Positions 1 through 6,766 of a stretch of DNA of 8,574 nucleotides are shown here, one piece after another. A model generated the notes under the pieces. It searched no databases, was not told where the DNA came from, and was given only the letters and a program-made list of their open reading frames with translations. The stretch is from the NCBI GenBank assembly GCA_023258775.1, contig JALQWJ010000055.1, forward strand, positions 1-8,574, written 5' to 3'. This DNA is from Burkholderiaceae bacterium. GTDB lineage: Bacteria; Pseudomonadota; Gammaproteobacteria; Burkholderiales; Burkholderiaceae_E. The position numbers were made by a program, and so were the translations under genes. How positions within the stretch are numbered: position 1 is the first letter of the stretch; each line of letters begins with the position of its first letter.

Positions 1-1
1 C

Positions 2-421
2 TTATGGGGCAACCTGCTCGCATTGCTCGGCGCGATGGCCATGTCGGGCTATATGCTTGCTGCCAAAGCAGTGCAACAGCACAGGCCCAACTGGCCATTG
101 TTGCCCTATGTCGCAACCGTTTATAGCGTCGCGGCACTGGTATTGAGTCTTGTTGTCGGCTATGTGACAGGACCCTGGTGGCAACTTAGCCTTGCCGCCT
201 GGCCCGCGCTTTTGCTACTCGCTCTCGGTCCCCAGGTGATTGGCCACACCCTTATCAACCACGCCTTGCGCAATCTCTCGCCGACCGTCGTCGCTATTGC
301 AATTCTTGGCGAACCCGTCGGCGCCGCCTTACTTGCCTGGTTCATGCTTGGCGAATCGCTTGCGCCAAGCCAGCTTGCTGGATTTGGACTGGTCGTTGTT
401 GCGATTTTGCTTGCTCGGTGA
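2..421 (+). CDS. EamA/DMT-superfamily transporter, C-terminal part (5' end outside window)
   Basis: This is an inner-membrane protein of the drug/metabolite transporter superfamily; the substrate cannot be told. The frame is open from base 2 with no start in context, so the gene begins upstream of the window, and the visible 139 residues are the C-terminal half. About five hydrophobic segments are visible (roughly residues 3-21, 34-53, 66-84, 93-110 and 119-137), matching helices 6-10 of the usual ten. EamA-type features are the GNLLALLGAMAMSGY segment opening the second repeat, and the run from LSPTVVAIAILGEPVGA to WFMLGESLAPSQLAG, with the paired glutamates (GEP and GES) typical of these proteins. 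It ends in ILLAR and TGA at 419-421. The stop lies inside the first copy of a 19-bp tandem duplication. The family is clear; specificity is not. Confidence 0.88.
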   Translation, partial: LWGNLLALLGAMAMSGYMLAAKAVQQHRPNWPLLPYVATVYSVAALVLSLVVGYVTGPWWQLSLAAWPALLLLALGPQVIGHTLINHALRNLSPTVVAIAILGEPVGAALLAWFMLGESLAPSQLAGFGLVVVAILLAR

Positions 422-443
422 GACTTTGCTTGCTCGGTGAGAC
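406..443. repeat. Perfect 19-bp tandem duplication across the transporter stop codon
   Basis: The unit tttgcttgctcggtgagac occurs at 406-424 and immediately again at 425-443 without a mismatch. The transporter stop TGA (419-421) is in the first copy, so the second copy is untranslated in the transporter frame. Because 19 is not a multiple of 3, the second copy would give the same LLAR-stop ending only in a shifted frame. It looks like a recent local duplication, for example by replication slippage. Confidence 0.93.
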
Positions 444-520
444 CCAAGGATCTTCGCTTGAGCATGAGCCTGTGTTATCGTCAAGTCATGTGTAATCAAC
501 AACATATAACGGTGTTGAGC

Positions 521-652
521 ATGTCAGCGCAGTCGCCGCAAGCCGAAGTGGGCTTGCTTGAACACGATCGTTCGGCCCCCTTGAGTGTGTCGAGAGCGTT
601 TGTTTTGCTTTCAGGCGCGGGTGGCCTGCTGCGACTGCGCCGAGCGCGCTAA
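521..652 (+). CDS. Possible leader peptide upstream of leuA (43 aa)
   Basis: A short open frame runs from ATG 521 to TAA 650-652, 97 bases before leuA. It has 8 leucines in 43 residues, and its end, VLLSGAGGLLRLRRAR, contains five leucines and several arginines, with the codons CTG CTG CGA CTG at 626-637. A shorter version could start at GTG 587. Leucine-rich leader peptides are a known way to sense charged leucyl-tRNA ahead of leucine genes, and the mutually exclusive stems just downstream fit that general idea. Against it, the ribosome binding site is weak, the leucine codons are not a long run, no terminator with a T-run follows, and the frame stays open upstream to about base 437. It may be a chance frame. 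Confidence 0.25.
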   Translation: MSAQSPQAEVGLLEHDRSAPLSVSRAFVLLSGAGGLLRLRRAR

Positions 653-668
653 GCAAATACAACTACCT

Positions 669-703
669 GCGCCAGACTTGGCGCTGAGGCCGACCTCGGT
701 CTC
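669..703 (+). promoter_or_regulatory. Two adjacent hairpins before leuA
   Basis: Stem GCGCCA/TGGCGC (669-674 with 679-684, loop GACT) is followed one base later by stem GAGGCCGA/TCGGTCTC (686-693 with 696-703, one G-U pair, the innermost pair probably open). They lie 46 bases before the leuA start. Without a T-run they are not a typical terminator. They could regulate translation, or stall or protect the transcript; this is inference. Confidence 0.4.
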
Positions 704-749
704 CATGCTGAACTAAGACCCAACGCTAGTTATCTTCAGAGAGATTCCC

Positions 750-2291
750 ATGAGTGATCGTTTAATCATTTTTGATACCACCTTGCGCGACGGTGAGCAA
801 AGTCCTGGCGCATCCATGACGCGAGACGAAAAACTTCGTATTGCCAAGCAACTCGAACGCCTGAAGGTTGATGTCATTGAGGCGGGATTTGCAGCCTCAT
901 CCAATGGCGATTTTGATGCGGTTAGGGCTATTGCCCAGCATGTAAAGGACTCGGTGGTTTGTTCGCTTGCGAGGGCAAACGACCGAGATATTGCGAGGGC
1001 TGCAGAGGCACTTGAGCCAGCACGCGCCAAGCGTATTCACACCTTTATCGCAACCAGCGCCTTACATATGGAAAAGAAGCTACGCCTGAGTGCTGATCAG
1101 GTTTATGAGCAGGCGCGCTTGGCTGTTCGCTTTGCCCGAAAGTTCACCGATGATGTTGAATTCTCGCCAGAAGACGGCAGCCGGTCTGACCCAGATTTTC
1201 TCTGCCGTGTTCTTGAAGCGGTTATTGATGAAGGTGCTCGGACGATCAATATTCCCGATACGGTTGGATATGCGGTTCCAGAGCTTTTTGCCGAGATGAT
1301 TATCGACTTACGTCGTCGGGTGCCTAATTCAGACAAAGCGATTTGGTCGGTACATTGCCACAATGATTTGGGCATGGCTGTCGCCAATTCCTTAGCAGCG
1401 GTAAGGCAGGCGGGCGCTCGCCAAATCGAATGCACCATCAACGGGCTTGGCGAACGCGCCGGAAATACCTCGCTTGAAGAGGTGGTGATGGCCGTGAAGA
1501 CGCGTCGTGATTACTTTGACCTGACGCTTGGAATTGACACCAGTCAAATCGTGCCGGCAAGTAAGCTGGTCTCGGGTATCACCGGTTTTCCGGTCCAACC
1601 CAATAAGGCAGTTGTTGGCGCAAACGCATTCGCACATGCCTCAGGTATCCACCAAGACGGCGTACTCAAGGCGCGAGACACCTATGAAATCATGCGGGCC
1701 GAAGATGTAGGCTGGACAACCAACCGTATCGTGCTCGGCAAGCTGTCGGGTCGAACCGCATTCAAGCAGCGCCTGCAAGAGCTTGGTATTACGATGGAGA
1801 GCGATCAGGACGTCAACGCGGCTTTTTTGCGCTTTAAAGAACTCGCTGATCGCAAAGCGGAAATCCTTGATGAAGATATCCAGGCGCTTGTGTCTGATCA
1901 GGCAATGCAAATGGCTTCTGACGATAGTTATCGATTATTGTCTTTGTCACAATCTTCAAAAATGGGCGGCCGGCCACACGGTGAGGTGGTGATGACGGTG
2001 GACGGTCGTGAGGTGCGTAGTGAGGCCGACGGTAATGGCCCGGTTGATGCGGTATTCAAAGCCATTGAGTCGGAAATTGGTTCTGGCGCAGAGCTTTTGC
2101 TTTATTCGGTTAATGCGATAACCACAGGGACCGAAGCGCAGGGCGAAGTCACCGTGAGGCTTTCTAGAGGGGGGCGAATAGTCAATGGCGTTGGTGCTGA
2201 CCCTGACATCATTGTTGCCTCGGCGAAAGCCTACATCGGCGCCTTGAACAAGCTTCAAGCAAAGCAAGAGCGCCTCAATCCCCAGGCTTGA
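750..2291 (+). CDS. leuA: 2-isopropylmalate synthase (EC 2.3.3.13)
   Basis: This enzyme condenses acetyl-CoA with 2-oxoisovalerate to give 2-isopropylmalate, the first committed step of leucine synthesis, in the cytoplasm. At 513 residues it has the usual length of the short bacterial LeuA type. The N-terminal TIM-barrel domain starts with [13 protein letters not shown] (residues 8-20, containing the catalytic arginine and a metal-binding aspartate), has the metal-binding HCHND (202-206) and the glycine-rich NGLGERAGN (231-239). The linker has [13 protein letters not shown] (295-307). The C-terminal part (about 390-513) is the leucine-sensing regulatory domain, ending in [18 protein letters not shown], so feedback inhibition by leucine is expected. 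The ATG at 750 follows AGAGAGA (738-744), and an in-frame TAA at 714-716 limits any upstream extension. Transcription may be controlled by the structured leader before it. No truncation is seen. Confidence 0.98.
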   Translation: MSDRLIIFDTTLRDGEQSPGASMTRDEKLRIAKQLERLKVDVIEAGFAASSNGDFDAVRAIAQHVKDSVVCSLARANDRDIARAAEALEPARAKRIHTFIATSALHMEKKLRLSADQVYEQARLAVRFARKFTDDVEFSPEDGSRSDPDFLCRVLEAVIDEGARTINIPDTVGYAVPELFAEMIIDLRRRVPNSDKAIWSVHCHNDLGMAVANSLAAVRQAGARQIECTINGLGERAGNTSLEEVVMAVKTRRDYFDLTLGIDTSQIVPASKLVSGITGFPVQPNKAVVGANAFAHASGIHQDGVLKARDTYEIMRAEDVGWTTNRIVLGKLSGRTAFKQRLQELGITMESDQDVNAAFLRFKELADRKAEILDEDIQALVSDQAMQMASDDSYRLLSLSQSSKMGGRPHGEVVMTVDGREVRSEADGNGPVDAVFKAIESEIGSGAELLLYSVNAITTGTEAQGEVTVRLSRGGRIVNGVGADPDIIVASAKAYIGALNKLQAKQERLNPQA

Positions 2292-2410
2292 TCGTGATGG
2301 GCTATACTTGTGGGTTCGGCACGTCTTAGCACTCCCAGCTAAGGCGCAAGTTCAATCAAAGACACCAGCGTTGCGCAATGCGATGCGGTCGACTTTTTTA
2401 GGGGAAAAGC
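2292..2410 (+). promoter_or_regulatory. rpsO 5' leader with hairpins, possible S15 autoregulatory site
   Basis: This 119-base gap is highly structured. CGTCTTAGC/GCTAAGGCG (2322-2330 with 2338-2346) forms a 9-bp stem with one U-G pair next to G-C pairs and a 7-base loop. GCGTT/AATGC (2368-2372 with 2377-2381) forms a short stem with one G-U. CTTTT/AAAAG (2393-2397 with 2405-2409) places the Shine-Dalgarno AGGGG in or next to its loop. S15 is known in several bacteria to repress its own translation by binding structured mRNA leaders of differing shape. These hairpins are a plausible equivalent here, but S15 binding is inferred. Confidence 0.4.
2303..2308 (+). promoter_or_regulatory. Candidate -10 box of an rpsO promoter
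   Basis: TATACT lies 12 bases past the leuA stop and about 100 bases before rpsO, a suitable place for a sigma-70 -10 element. No recognisable TTGACA-like box sits 16-18 bases upstream, so the call rests on one hexamer plus the expectation that a ribosomal protein gene has its own promoter. Read-through from leuA remains possible, because no terminator is seen between leuA and rpsO. Confidence 0.3.
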
Positions 2411-2680
2411 ATGGCTGTTGCAACAATCGACAAGCAAAAAATAATGGGCGATTACCAGCGCAAGGCTGGTGATACCGGATCGCCCGAAGTGCAGGTCGCA
2501 TTACTCACGGCTCGAATCGTCGAATTGACCGAGCACTTCAAGCAGCATAAAAAGGACTTCCATTCACGGCGCGGTTTGCTCAAGATGGTTAGTCGTCGTC
2601 GTAAGCTTTTGGACTACCTCAAGCGAACCAATCTGGCGAGTTATCGAGCCCTCATCGAACGACTAGGCTTGCGTAACTAA
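2411..2680 (+). CDS. rpsO: 30S ribosomal protein S15
   Basis: S15 is an early-binding protein of the small ribosomal subunit. It contacts the central domain of 16S rRNA at the helix 20/21/22 junction and allows S6/S18 to join. The product has 89 residues, the same as E. coli S15, and is all-helical. The signature [13 protein letters not shown] is at residues 21-33 and [20 protein letters not shown] spans 46-65. The RNA-contacting residues H42, D49 and S52 of the E. coli protein fall at the same positions here, and the end LIERLGLRN is typical. The start ATG at 2411 follows AGGGGA (2400-2405). The gene is flanked by a structured leader and a strong terminator, so it can be expressed on its own as well as with pnp. 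Confidence 0.99.
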   Translation: MAVATIDKQKIMGDYQRKAGDTGSPEVQVALLTARIVELTEHFKQHKKDFHSRRGLLKMVSRRRKLLDYLKRTNLASYRALIERLGLRN

Positions 2681-2688
2681 GCCACATT

Positions 2689-2718
2689 AAAACCCGCAAG
2701 CCAACTTGCGGGTTTTTT
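2689..2718 (+). terminator. Intrinsic terminator after rpsO
   Basis: AAAACCCGCAAG (2689-2700), loop CCAA, then CTTGCGGGTTTT (2705-2716) makes a perfect 12-bp stem. The T-run continues to 2718. It starts nine bases after the rpsO stop. It should end much of the rpsO transcript, leaving pnp to partial read-through or to its own promoter. Confidence 0.95.
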
Positions 2719-2731
2719 GTTGTCTGGCGAA

Positions 2732-2756
2732 CCGCGCCGCCTGAGGACTCGCGCGG
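2732..2756 (+). promoter_or_regulatory. Hairpin in the pnp 5' leader
   Basis: CCGCGC (2732-2737) can pair with GCGCGG (2751-2756) around a 13-base loop, ending 22 bases before the pnp start and just before the Shine-Dalgarno. In E. coli the pnp leader hairpin is cut by RNase III and PNPase then represses its own mRNA. The stem here is much shorter, so a similar role is only a guess. Confidence 0.3.
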
Positions 2757-2778
2757 GCACTTATGAGGATGTTAAAAC

Positions 2779-4923
2779 GTGTTTGAAATTGCAAAGAAAA
2801 CATTTCAGTACGGTTCAAATACCGTAACGATTGAAACTGGTGAAATCGCTCGCCAGGCAGGTGGTGCCGTCATGGTTAATGTTGACGATACAGTGGTCTT
2901 GGCAACCGTCGTCGGGGCAAAAAATGCCAAACCCGGCCAGGACTTTTTCCCTTTAACGGTTGATTATGTTGAGAAGTTCTATGCAGCGGGCCGTATTCCT
3001 GGCGGTTTTTTTAAACGTGAAGGTCGCCCTTCGGAGCGCGAGACCTTAATTTCCCGTTTGATTGATCGGCCTATTCGGCCTTTGTTTCCTGATGGTTTTT
3101 ATAATGAAGTGCAGGTTGTCATCACCTTGATGTCGAGCAATCCCGAGGTGGATTCCGATATCCCTGCCATGATCGGCGCCTCGGCAGCACTGGCCATTTC
3201 AGGAATCCCATTTCATGGCCCGTTAGGCGCGGCCCGTGTGGGTTATATCGATGGGCAGTTCGTGCTAAACCCTGCAGTCTCGAAGATGCCTTCCTCAAAG
3301 CTCGACTTGGTCGTGGCCGGCACTGAGGCTGCAGTACTGATGGTTGAATCAGAAGCGCATGAACTATCCGAGGAAGTGATGCTCGGCGCTGTGGTGTTCG
3401 GGCACGATCAAATGCAAACCGTCATCAATGCGATTCACGAGTTGGTTGAGGCAGGCGGCAAAGCCGAATGGGAATGGCAGGCTGCACCTCGCAATGAGGC
3501 TTTGATCGAAAAGATCAATCAGCTCGCTGATGCTGACATGCGTGCGGCCTATCGTGTTCGAGACAAGCAAGCGCGTACGGCCCAGGTATCGGCCGTAGAG
3601 AAGGCTGTTGCCAGAGCGCTTGCCGATGAGGCGGCAAGTCAGGGTATGTCAGCACCCGACGGCACCGAAGTGGGCAATTTGCTTTTTGAATTGCAATCGC
3701 GAATCGTGCGCTCACAAATTTTATCGGGTGAGCCTCGGATTGATGGTCGCGACACAAGAACCGTCCGGCCGATCGCAATTCGCACCGGTGTTTTGCCGCG
3801 TGCGCATGGCTCGGCGCTCTTCACACGCGGTGAAACCCAAGCCCTTGTTGTTGCCACGCTTGGCACTAATCGCGATGAGCAGGTAATCGATGCGATCAAT
3901 GGTGAATATCGCGAACGTTTTATGCTTCATTACAATATGCCGCCATACGCAACCGGTGAGACCGGACGCGTTGGTAGCCCCAAAAGGCGTGAAATCGGTC
4001 ATGGCCGTCTTGCTAAGCGCGCGCTTGTGCCGCTATTACCCGAGGTAGCAAGTTTTGGTTATTCGATTCGCGTCGTATCTGAAATCACCGAATCGAATGG
4101 TTCTTCGTCGATGGCCTCAGTCTGTGGTGGCTGTTTAGCGATGATGGATGCGGGCGTGCCCATCAAGGCCCATGTGGCGGGTATTGCTATGGGTTTGATC
4201 AAGGAAGGATCTCGGTTTGCCGTGCTTTCCGACATTCTCGGTGATGAGGATCACCTCGGTGATATGGACTTCAAGGTTGCGGGCACTGAGCAAGGTGTGA
4301 CCGCTTTACAAATGGATATAAAAATCCAGGGTATTACCAAAGAAATCATGCAGGTTGCGCTTGCGCAGGCAAAAGAAGGCCGATTACACATCTTGGGCAA
4401 AATGCGTGATGCAGTGACCGGCGCTCGTACTGAGCTTTCCGATTTCGCACCGCGCATGTACAACATGAAAATCAATCCCGAGCGTATTCGCGATGTGATT
4501 GGCAAGGGCGGTGCAACGATTCGCCAGATCACCGAGGAAACTGGTACGCAAATCGATATTCAGGATGACGGTTCGATCACGATCGCTGCCGTGGACGCTC
4601 AGGCCGCCAGAAAGGCCCAGCAAATGATCGAGAATCTGACCGCCGAAGTAGAAGTTGGCAAGATTTACGAGGGGCCGGTGCTTCGCATCTTAGATTTCGG
4701 TGCAATCGTTCAAGTCATGCCTGGACGTGATGGTCTTTTGCATGTTTCCCAAATTGCTCAGGAGCGTGTTAATAACGTGGGCGATTATGTGAAAGAAGGG
4801 CAGCTCGTTCGTGTCAAGGTCATCGAGGCAGACGATAAGGGACGCCTTCGTTTGTCGATGAAAGCCGCTGCTGCCGACGATGCATCGCAGAGCGCACCGC
4901 CAAGCGACGTAACGCCCGCCTAA
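2779..4923 (+). CDS. pnp: Polynucleotide phosphorylase (EC 2.7.7.8)
   Basis: PNPase is a 3'-5' exoribonuclease that degrades mRNA by phosphorolysis, releasing nucleoside diphosphates, as a trimeric ring and often within the RNA degradosome. The 714 residues are full length. The first RNase PH domain carries [20 protein letters not shown]. The second has [14 protein letters not shown], the SSS phosphate-site residues (442-444) and [11 protein letters not shown], whose D491, D497 and K499 match catalytic residues D486, D492 and K494 of E. coli. A KH domain follows from about 563 with GKGG at 575-578, then an S1 domain from about 625 to 696. The start is GTG: an in-frame TAA at 2773-2775 is two codons upstream, and GAGGA (2765-2769) is correctly spaced, so no earlier start is possible. 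It follows the rpsO terminator and leads into two co-directional genes. Confidence 0.99.
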   Translation: MFEIAKKTFQYGSNTVTIETGEIARQAGGAVMVNVDDTVVLATVVGAKNAKPGQDFFPLTVDYVEKFYAAGRIPGGFFKREGRPSERETLISRLIDRPIRPLFPDGFYNEVQVVITLMSSNPEVDSDIPAMIGASAALAISGIPFHGPLGAARVGYIDGQFVLNPAVSKMPSSKLDLVVAGTEAAVLMVESEAHELSEEVMLGAVVFGHDQMQTVINAIHELVEAGGKAEWEWQAAPRNEALIEKINQLADADMRAAYRVRDKQARTAQVSAVEKAVARALADEAASQGMSAPDGTEVGNLLFELQSRIVRSQILSGEPRIDGRDTRTVRPIAIRTGVLPRAHGSALFTRGETQALVVATLGTNRDEQVIDAINGEYRERFMLHYNMPPYATGETGRVGSPKRREIGHGRLAKRALVPLLPEVASFGYSIRVVSEITESNGSSSMASVCGGCLAMMDAGVPIKAHVAGIAMGLIKEGSRFAVLSDILGDEDHLGDMDFKVAGTEQGVTALQMDIKIQGITKEIMQVALAQAKEGRLHILGKMRDAVTGARTELSDFAPRMYNMKINPERIRDVIGKGGATIRQITEETGTQIDIQDDGSITIAAVDAQAARKAQQMIENLTAEVEVGKIYEGPVLRILDFGAIVQVMPGRDGLLHVSQIAQERVNNVGDYVKEGQLVRVKVIEADDKGRLRLSMKAAAADDASQSAPPSDVTPA

Positions 4924-4938
4924 GCTAAGGTTTGTTCG

Positions 4939-5724
4939 ATGGTTGCTTCCTTAAAGCTTCGTGAAGAGGGCCCGATTGCGTGGATGACATTTTCAAATTT
5001 AGAACGTCATAACGCGGTCAGCTATGAAATGTGGTGCGAGGTTCCTCAAGCCATCGCTCAATTTGATGCCAATCCTGAAATCCGAGCCATCGTCTTGACG
5101 GGTGATGGCGAAAAGGCCTTTGTCTCAGGTGCTGACATTTCAGAGTTTGAGAAAAGGCGTGGGAGCTTAGATGCTTCGACGGTTTATAACGAAGCGGTCG
5201 ATGCAGCCTATGCTGCGGTTCTCGCTGCAAAAAAGCCGACGCTTGCAAGGATTCGAGGGATCTGCATGGGAGGCGGTCTTTATCTGGCCGCTTCGTGCGA
5301 CTTGCGAATTTGTAACGATAAGGCGCGTTTTGCAATGCCTGCAGCGAAGTTAGGTCTTGGGATTCGTTATGAAAGCATACGAAGGCTAATGGAAGTCTTG
5401 CCGGCCGCACATGCAGCCGATATTGTTTTTACCGGTCGCGGTTTTGATGGCCAAGAGGCGCTTCGCCTCGGATTCGTTAATCGATCAGTCCCAGACGAAG
5501 ACCTCGATGACATCGTTAATCAATATTTGGAATGGTTAGGACAAGCCGCACCGCTTACGGTGAAGGCTGCAAAGGCCGCGATGCGTGCATGGTCAGCAGG
5601 TGAGGCCGACGATGCTATCGCGGCGGTTCGTGACATGACCGATCGCTGTTTTGCGAGCGCTGATTATCAGGAAGGACGCAAGGCTTTCGCTGAAAAGAGA
5701 AAGCCGCAGTTTCGAGGAGCGTAA
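4939..5724 (+). CDS. Enoyl-CoA hydratase/isomerase (crotonase) family protein, atypical active site
   Basis: This is a cytoplasmic crotonase-fold enzyme of 261 residues, a normal length, acting on an unidentified acyl-CoA. The oxyanion-hole segments are present: SGADI (63-67) and GICMGGGLYLAASCDL (107-122). However, the two glutamates that add water in classical hydratases (E144 and E164 of the rat enzyme) align with Tyr115 in GGGLYLA and Ala135 in MPAAKLG. Ordinary enoyl-CoA hydration is therefore doubtful. Tyr144 in GIRYE sits near where methylmalonyl-CoA decarboxylase has a functional tyrosine, but this alone does not assign a reaction. The ATG at 4939 follows AAGG (4927-4930), 15 bp after pnp, and the gene runs into the next one with a 3-bp gap, so it is probably cotranscribed with both. 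Isomerase, decarboxylase or hydrolase activity are all possible. Confidence 0.9.
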   Translation: MVASLKLREEGPIAWMTFSNLERHNAVSYEMWCEVPQAIAQFDANPEIRAIVLTGDGEKAFVSGADISEFEKRRGSLDASTVYNEAVDAAYAAVLAAKKPTLARIRGICMGGGLYLAASCDLRICNDKARFAMPAAKLGLGIRYESIRRLMEVLPAAHAADIVFTGRGFDGQEALRLGFVNRSVPDEDLDDIVNQYLEWLGQAAPLTVKAAKAAMRAWSAGEADDAIAAVRDMTDRCFASADYQEGRKAFAEKRKPQFRGA

Positions 5725-5727
5725 TAC

Positions 5728-6717
5728 ATGAACGCATGGATGCTTGATCCGGTTGCACAGACCCTGAAGCGAGTCGAGAAAACAATGCCGGAACCAGGTC
5801 CGCAACAGGTCTTGGTCAAAGTTAAGGCCGCATCATTAAATCGGGGCGAATTTCTTGTTGGTATGGGTATCGGTGGTGCGGGTAGCGCATCAAAGCCCTC
5901 GGGTATGGAAGCAGCCGGCGAGGTGGTTGCCTTAGGTGCCCAGGCCGCTCAGCATGCAAGCTGCCCAATTGCCTTGGGTGATCGCGTCATGGGACGTGCG
6001 CCCGGTGGTTTTGCAGAGTATGCCCTGATTGATGCGCAAGATGTCTTGGCTGTTCCCTCGTCGATGAGCTGGATCGATGCTGCCTGTGTGCCTATTGCCT
6101 ACCTGGTCGCCTATGACATGGTCGTTGCTGGCGGGGAACTACAGAACGGTCAAAGCTGTCTTATCACCGGAGCAAGTTCAGGGGTTGGTGTGGCCTCGAT
6201 GCAAATTGCGCAGGCGATTGGTGCACGAGTCATCGGAACGTCAAGCTCGCAACAAAAACTGGATCGATTAAAAAGTCTTGGTCTTGATGATGCTTTGTTG
6301 AGTCGCGGACCCGACTTTGTTCAGGCAGTGCTTGAACGTAGTGCCGGCAAGGGCGTTCAACTTGCGATCAATAATGTGGGTGGTACTGTGTTCGAGGCCT
6401 GTTTGCAGGCGCTTGCTTACCAGGGAAGACTCGCCCTTGTAGGTTTTGTCGATGGTGTGAAACAGGCGTCAATTGATTTGGACCGAGTCCACGCACAACG
6501 CCTGAAGATTTTCGGCGTGAGCAATAAGTTGCGTCATGCCGATCAGCGTGCCGAAACTGTTCGAGGTTTCGCCAAAGACATGTTGCCTTTTTTTGTATCG
6601 GGTAAGCTCAAGCCTGTTATTGAACAGGTTTTTGATTTTGACGATTTACCCAAGGCGCAACAGGCAATGCAAACGAATGCCCATCTCGGGAAACTTGTCC
6701 TCAAGGTTGCAAGCTGA
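5728..6717 (+). CDS. Zinc-independent NAD(P)H:quinone oxidoreductase-like MDR protein
   Basis: This is a medium-chain dehydrogenase/reductase of 329 residues, probably a cytoplasmic NADPH-dependent reductase of quinones or enoyl/enone compounds. The N-terminal GroES-like domain has AASLNRGEFLVGMG (35-48) and GMEAAGEVVALG (59-70), the quinone-reductase pattern; the catalytic-zinc cysteine/histidine set of alcohol dehydrogenases is absent. The Rossmann domain has ITGASSGVGVASMQIA (146-161) for NADPH binding, followed by NNVGGTVFEACLQAL and GRLALVGF. The end, KAQQAMQTNAHLGKLVLKV, is typical of the family. The ATG at 5728 follows GAGGAG (5714-5719), which lies inside the end of the preceding gene, consistent with translational linkage. 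From memory, a quinone oxidoreductase gene downstream of pnp is common in Burkholderiales. The substrate is unknown. Confidence 0.92.
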   Translation: MNAWMLDPVAQTLKRVEKTMPEPGPQQVLVKVKAASLNRGEFLVGMGIGGAGSASKPSGMEAAGEVVALGAQAAQHASCPIALGDRVMGRAPGGFAEYALIDAQDVLAVPSSMSWIDAACVPIAYLVAYDMVVAGGELQNGQSCLITGASSGVGVASMQIAQAIGARVIGTSSSQQKLDRLKSLGLDDALLSRGPDFVQAVLERSAGKGVQLAINNVGGTVFEACLQALAYQGRLALVGFVDGVKQASIDLDRVHAQRLKIFGVSNKLRHADQRAETVRGFAKDMLPFFVSGKLKPVIEQVFDFDDLPKAQQAMQTNAHLGKLVLKVAS

Positions 6718-6766
6718 CGTCCTATTTGCTGATTGCTGTCGGATTAGCGATGGCAACCCAAGCAGC
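6718..6766. other. Convergent intergenic gap, no terminator seen
   Basis: Only 49 bases separate the stop of the oxidoreductase gene from the stop of the opposite-strand Nudix-MBL gene. I see no GC-rich stem followed by a T-run on either strand, so termination here may be Rho-dependent or occur within the facing genes. Confidence 0.5.

Larger units (their letters stand above)
444..749 (+). promoter_or_regulatory. Structured intergenic region, candidate leuA leader
   Basis: About 306 bases separate the transporter from leuA, and no full-size gene is supported. Four hairpins can be drawn. GCAAGCC/GGCTTGC has 7 bp (538-557, loop 6). CAGGC/GCCTG has 5 bp (612-628). GCGCCA/TGGCGC has 6 bp with loop GACT (669-684). 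GAGGCCGA/TCGGTCTC (686-703) has about 7 bp plus one G-U, folded back on a very short loop. GCGCCGAG (637-644) can instead pair with CTTGGCGC (677-684), which excludes the 669-684 hairpin. None of the hairpins is followed by a T-run, so a standard intrinsic-terminator attenuator is not shown. A TATAAC box lies at 505-510 but has no good -35 partner. The regulatory role is inferred from structure and position. Confidence 0.4.

Noticed and set aside
505..510. TATAAC as a leuA promoter -10 box
   Set aside because: No TTGACA-like hexamer is found 15-19 bases upstream, and such hexamers occur by chance, so it is not listed as a promoter.
538..557. Hairpin GCAAGCC/GGCTTGC as a terminator for the transporter gene
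   Set aside because: The stem is only 7 bp, is not followed by a T-run and lies about 117 bases past the stop; it is treated as part of the leader structure instead.
437..652. A 71-codon open frame on the plus strand as a full protein gene
   Set aside because: It starts inside the 19-bp repeat with no ribosome binding site and shows no recognisable family. Only its last 43 codons are kept, as a low-confidence leader peptide candidate.
5018..5410. A 130-codon minus-strand open frame
   Set aside because: It lies wholly inside the crotonase-family gene, shows no recognisable domain and looks like a coding shadow.
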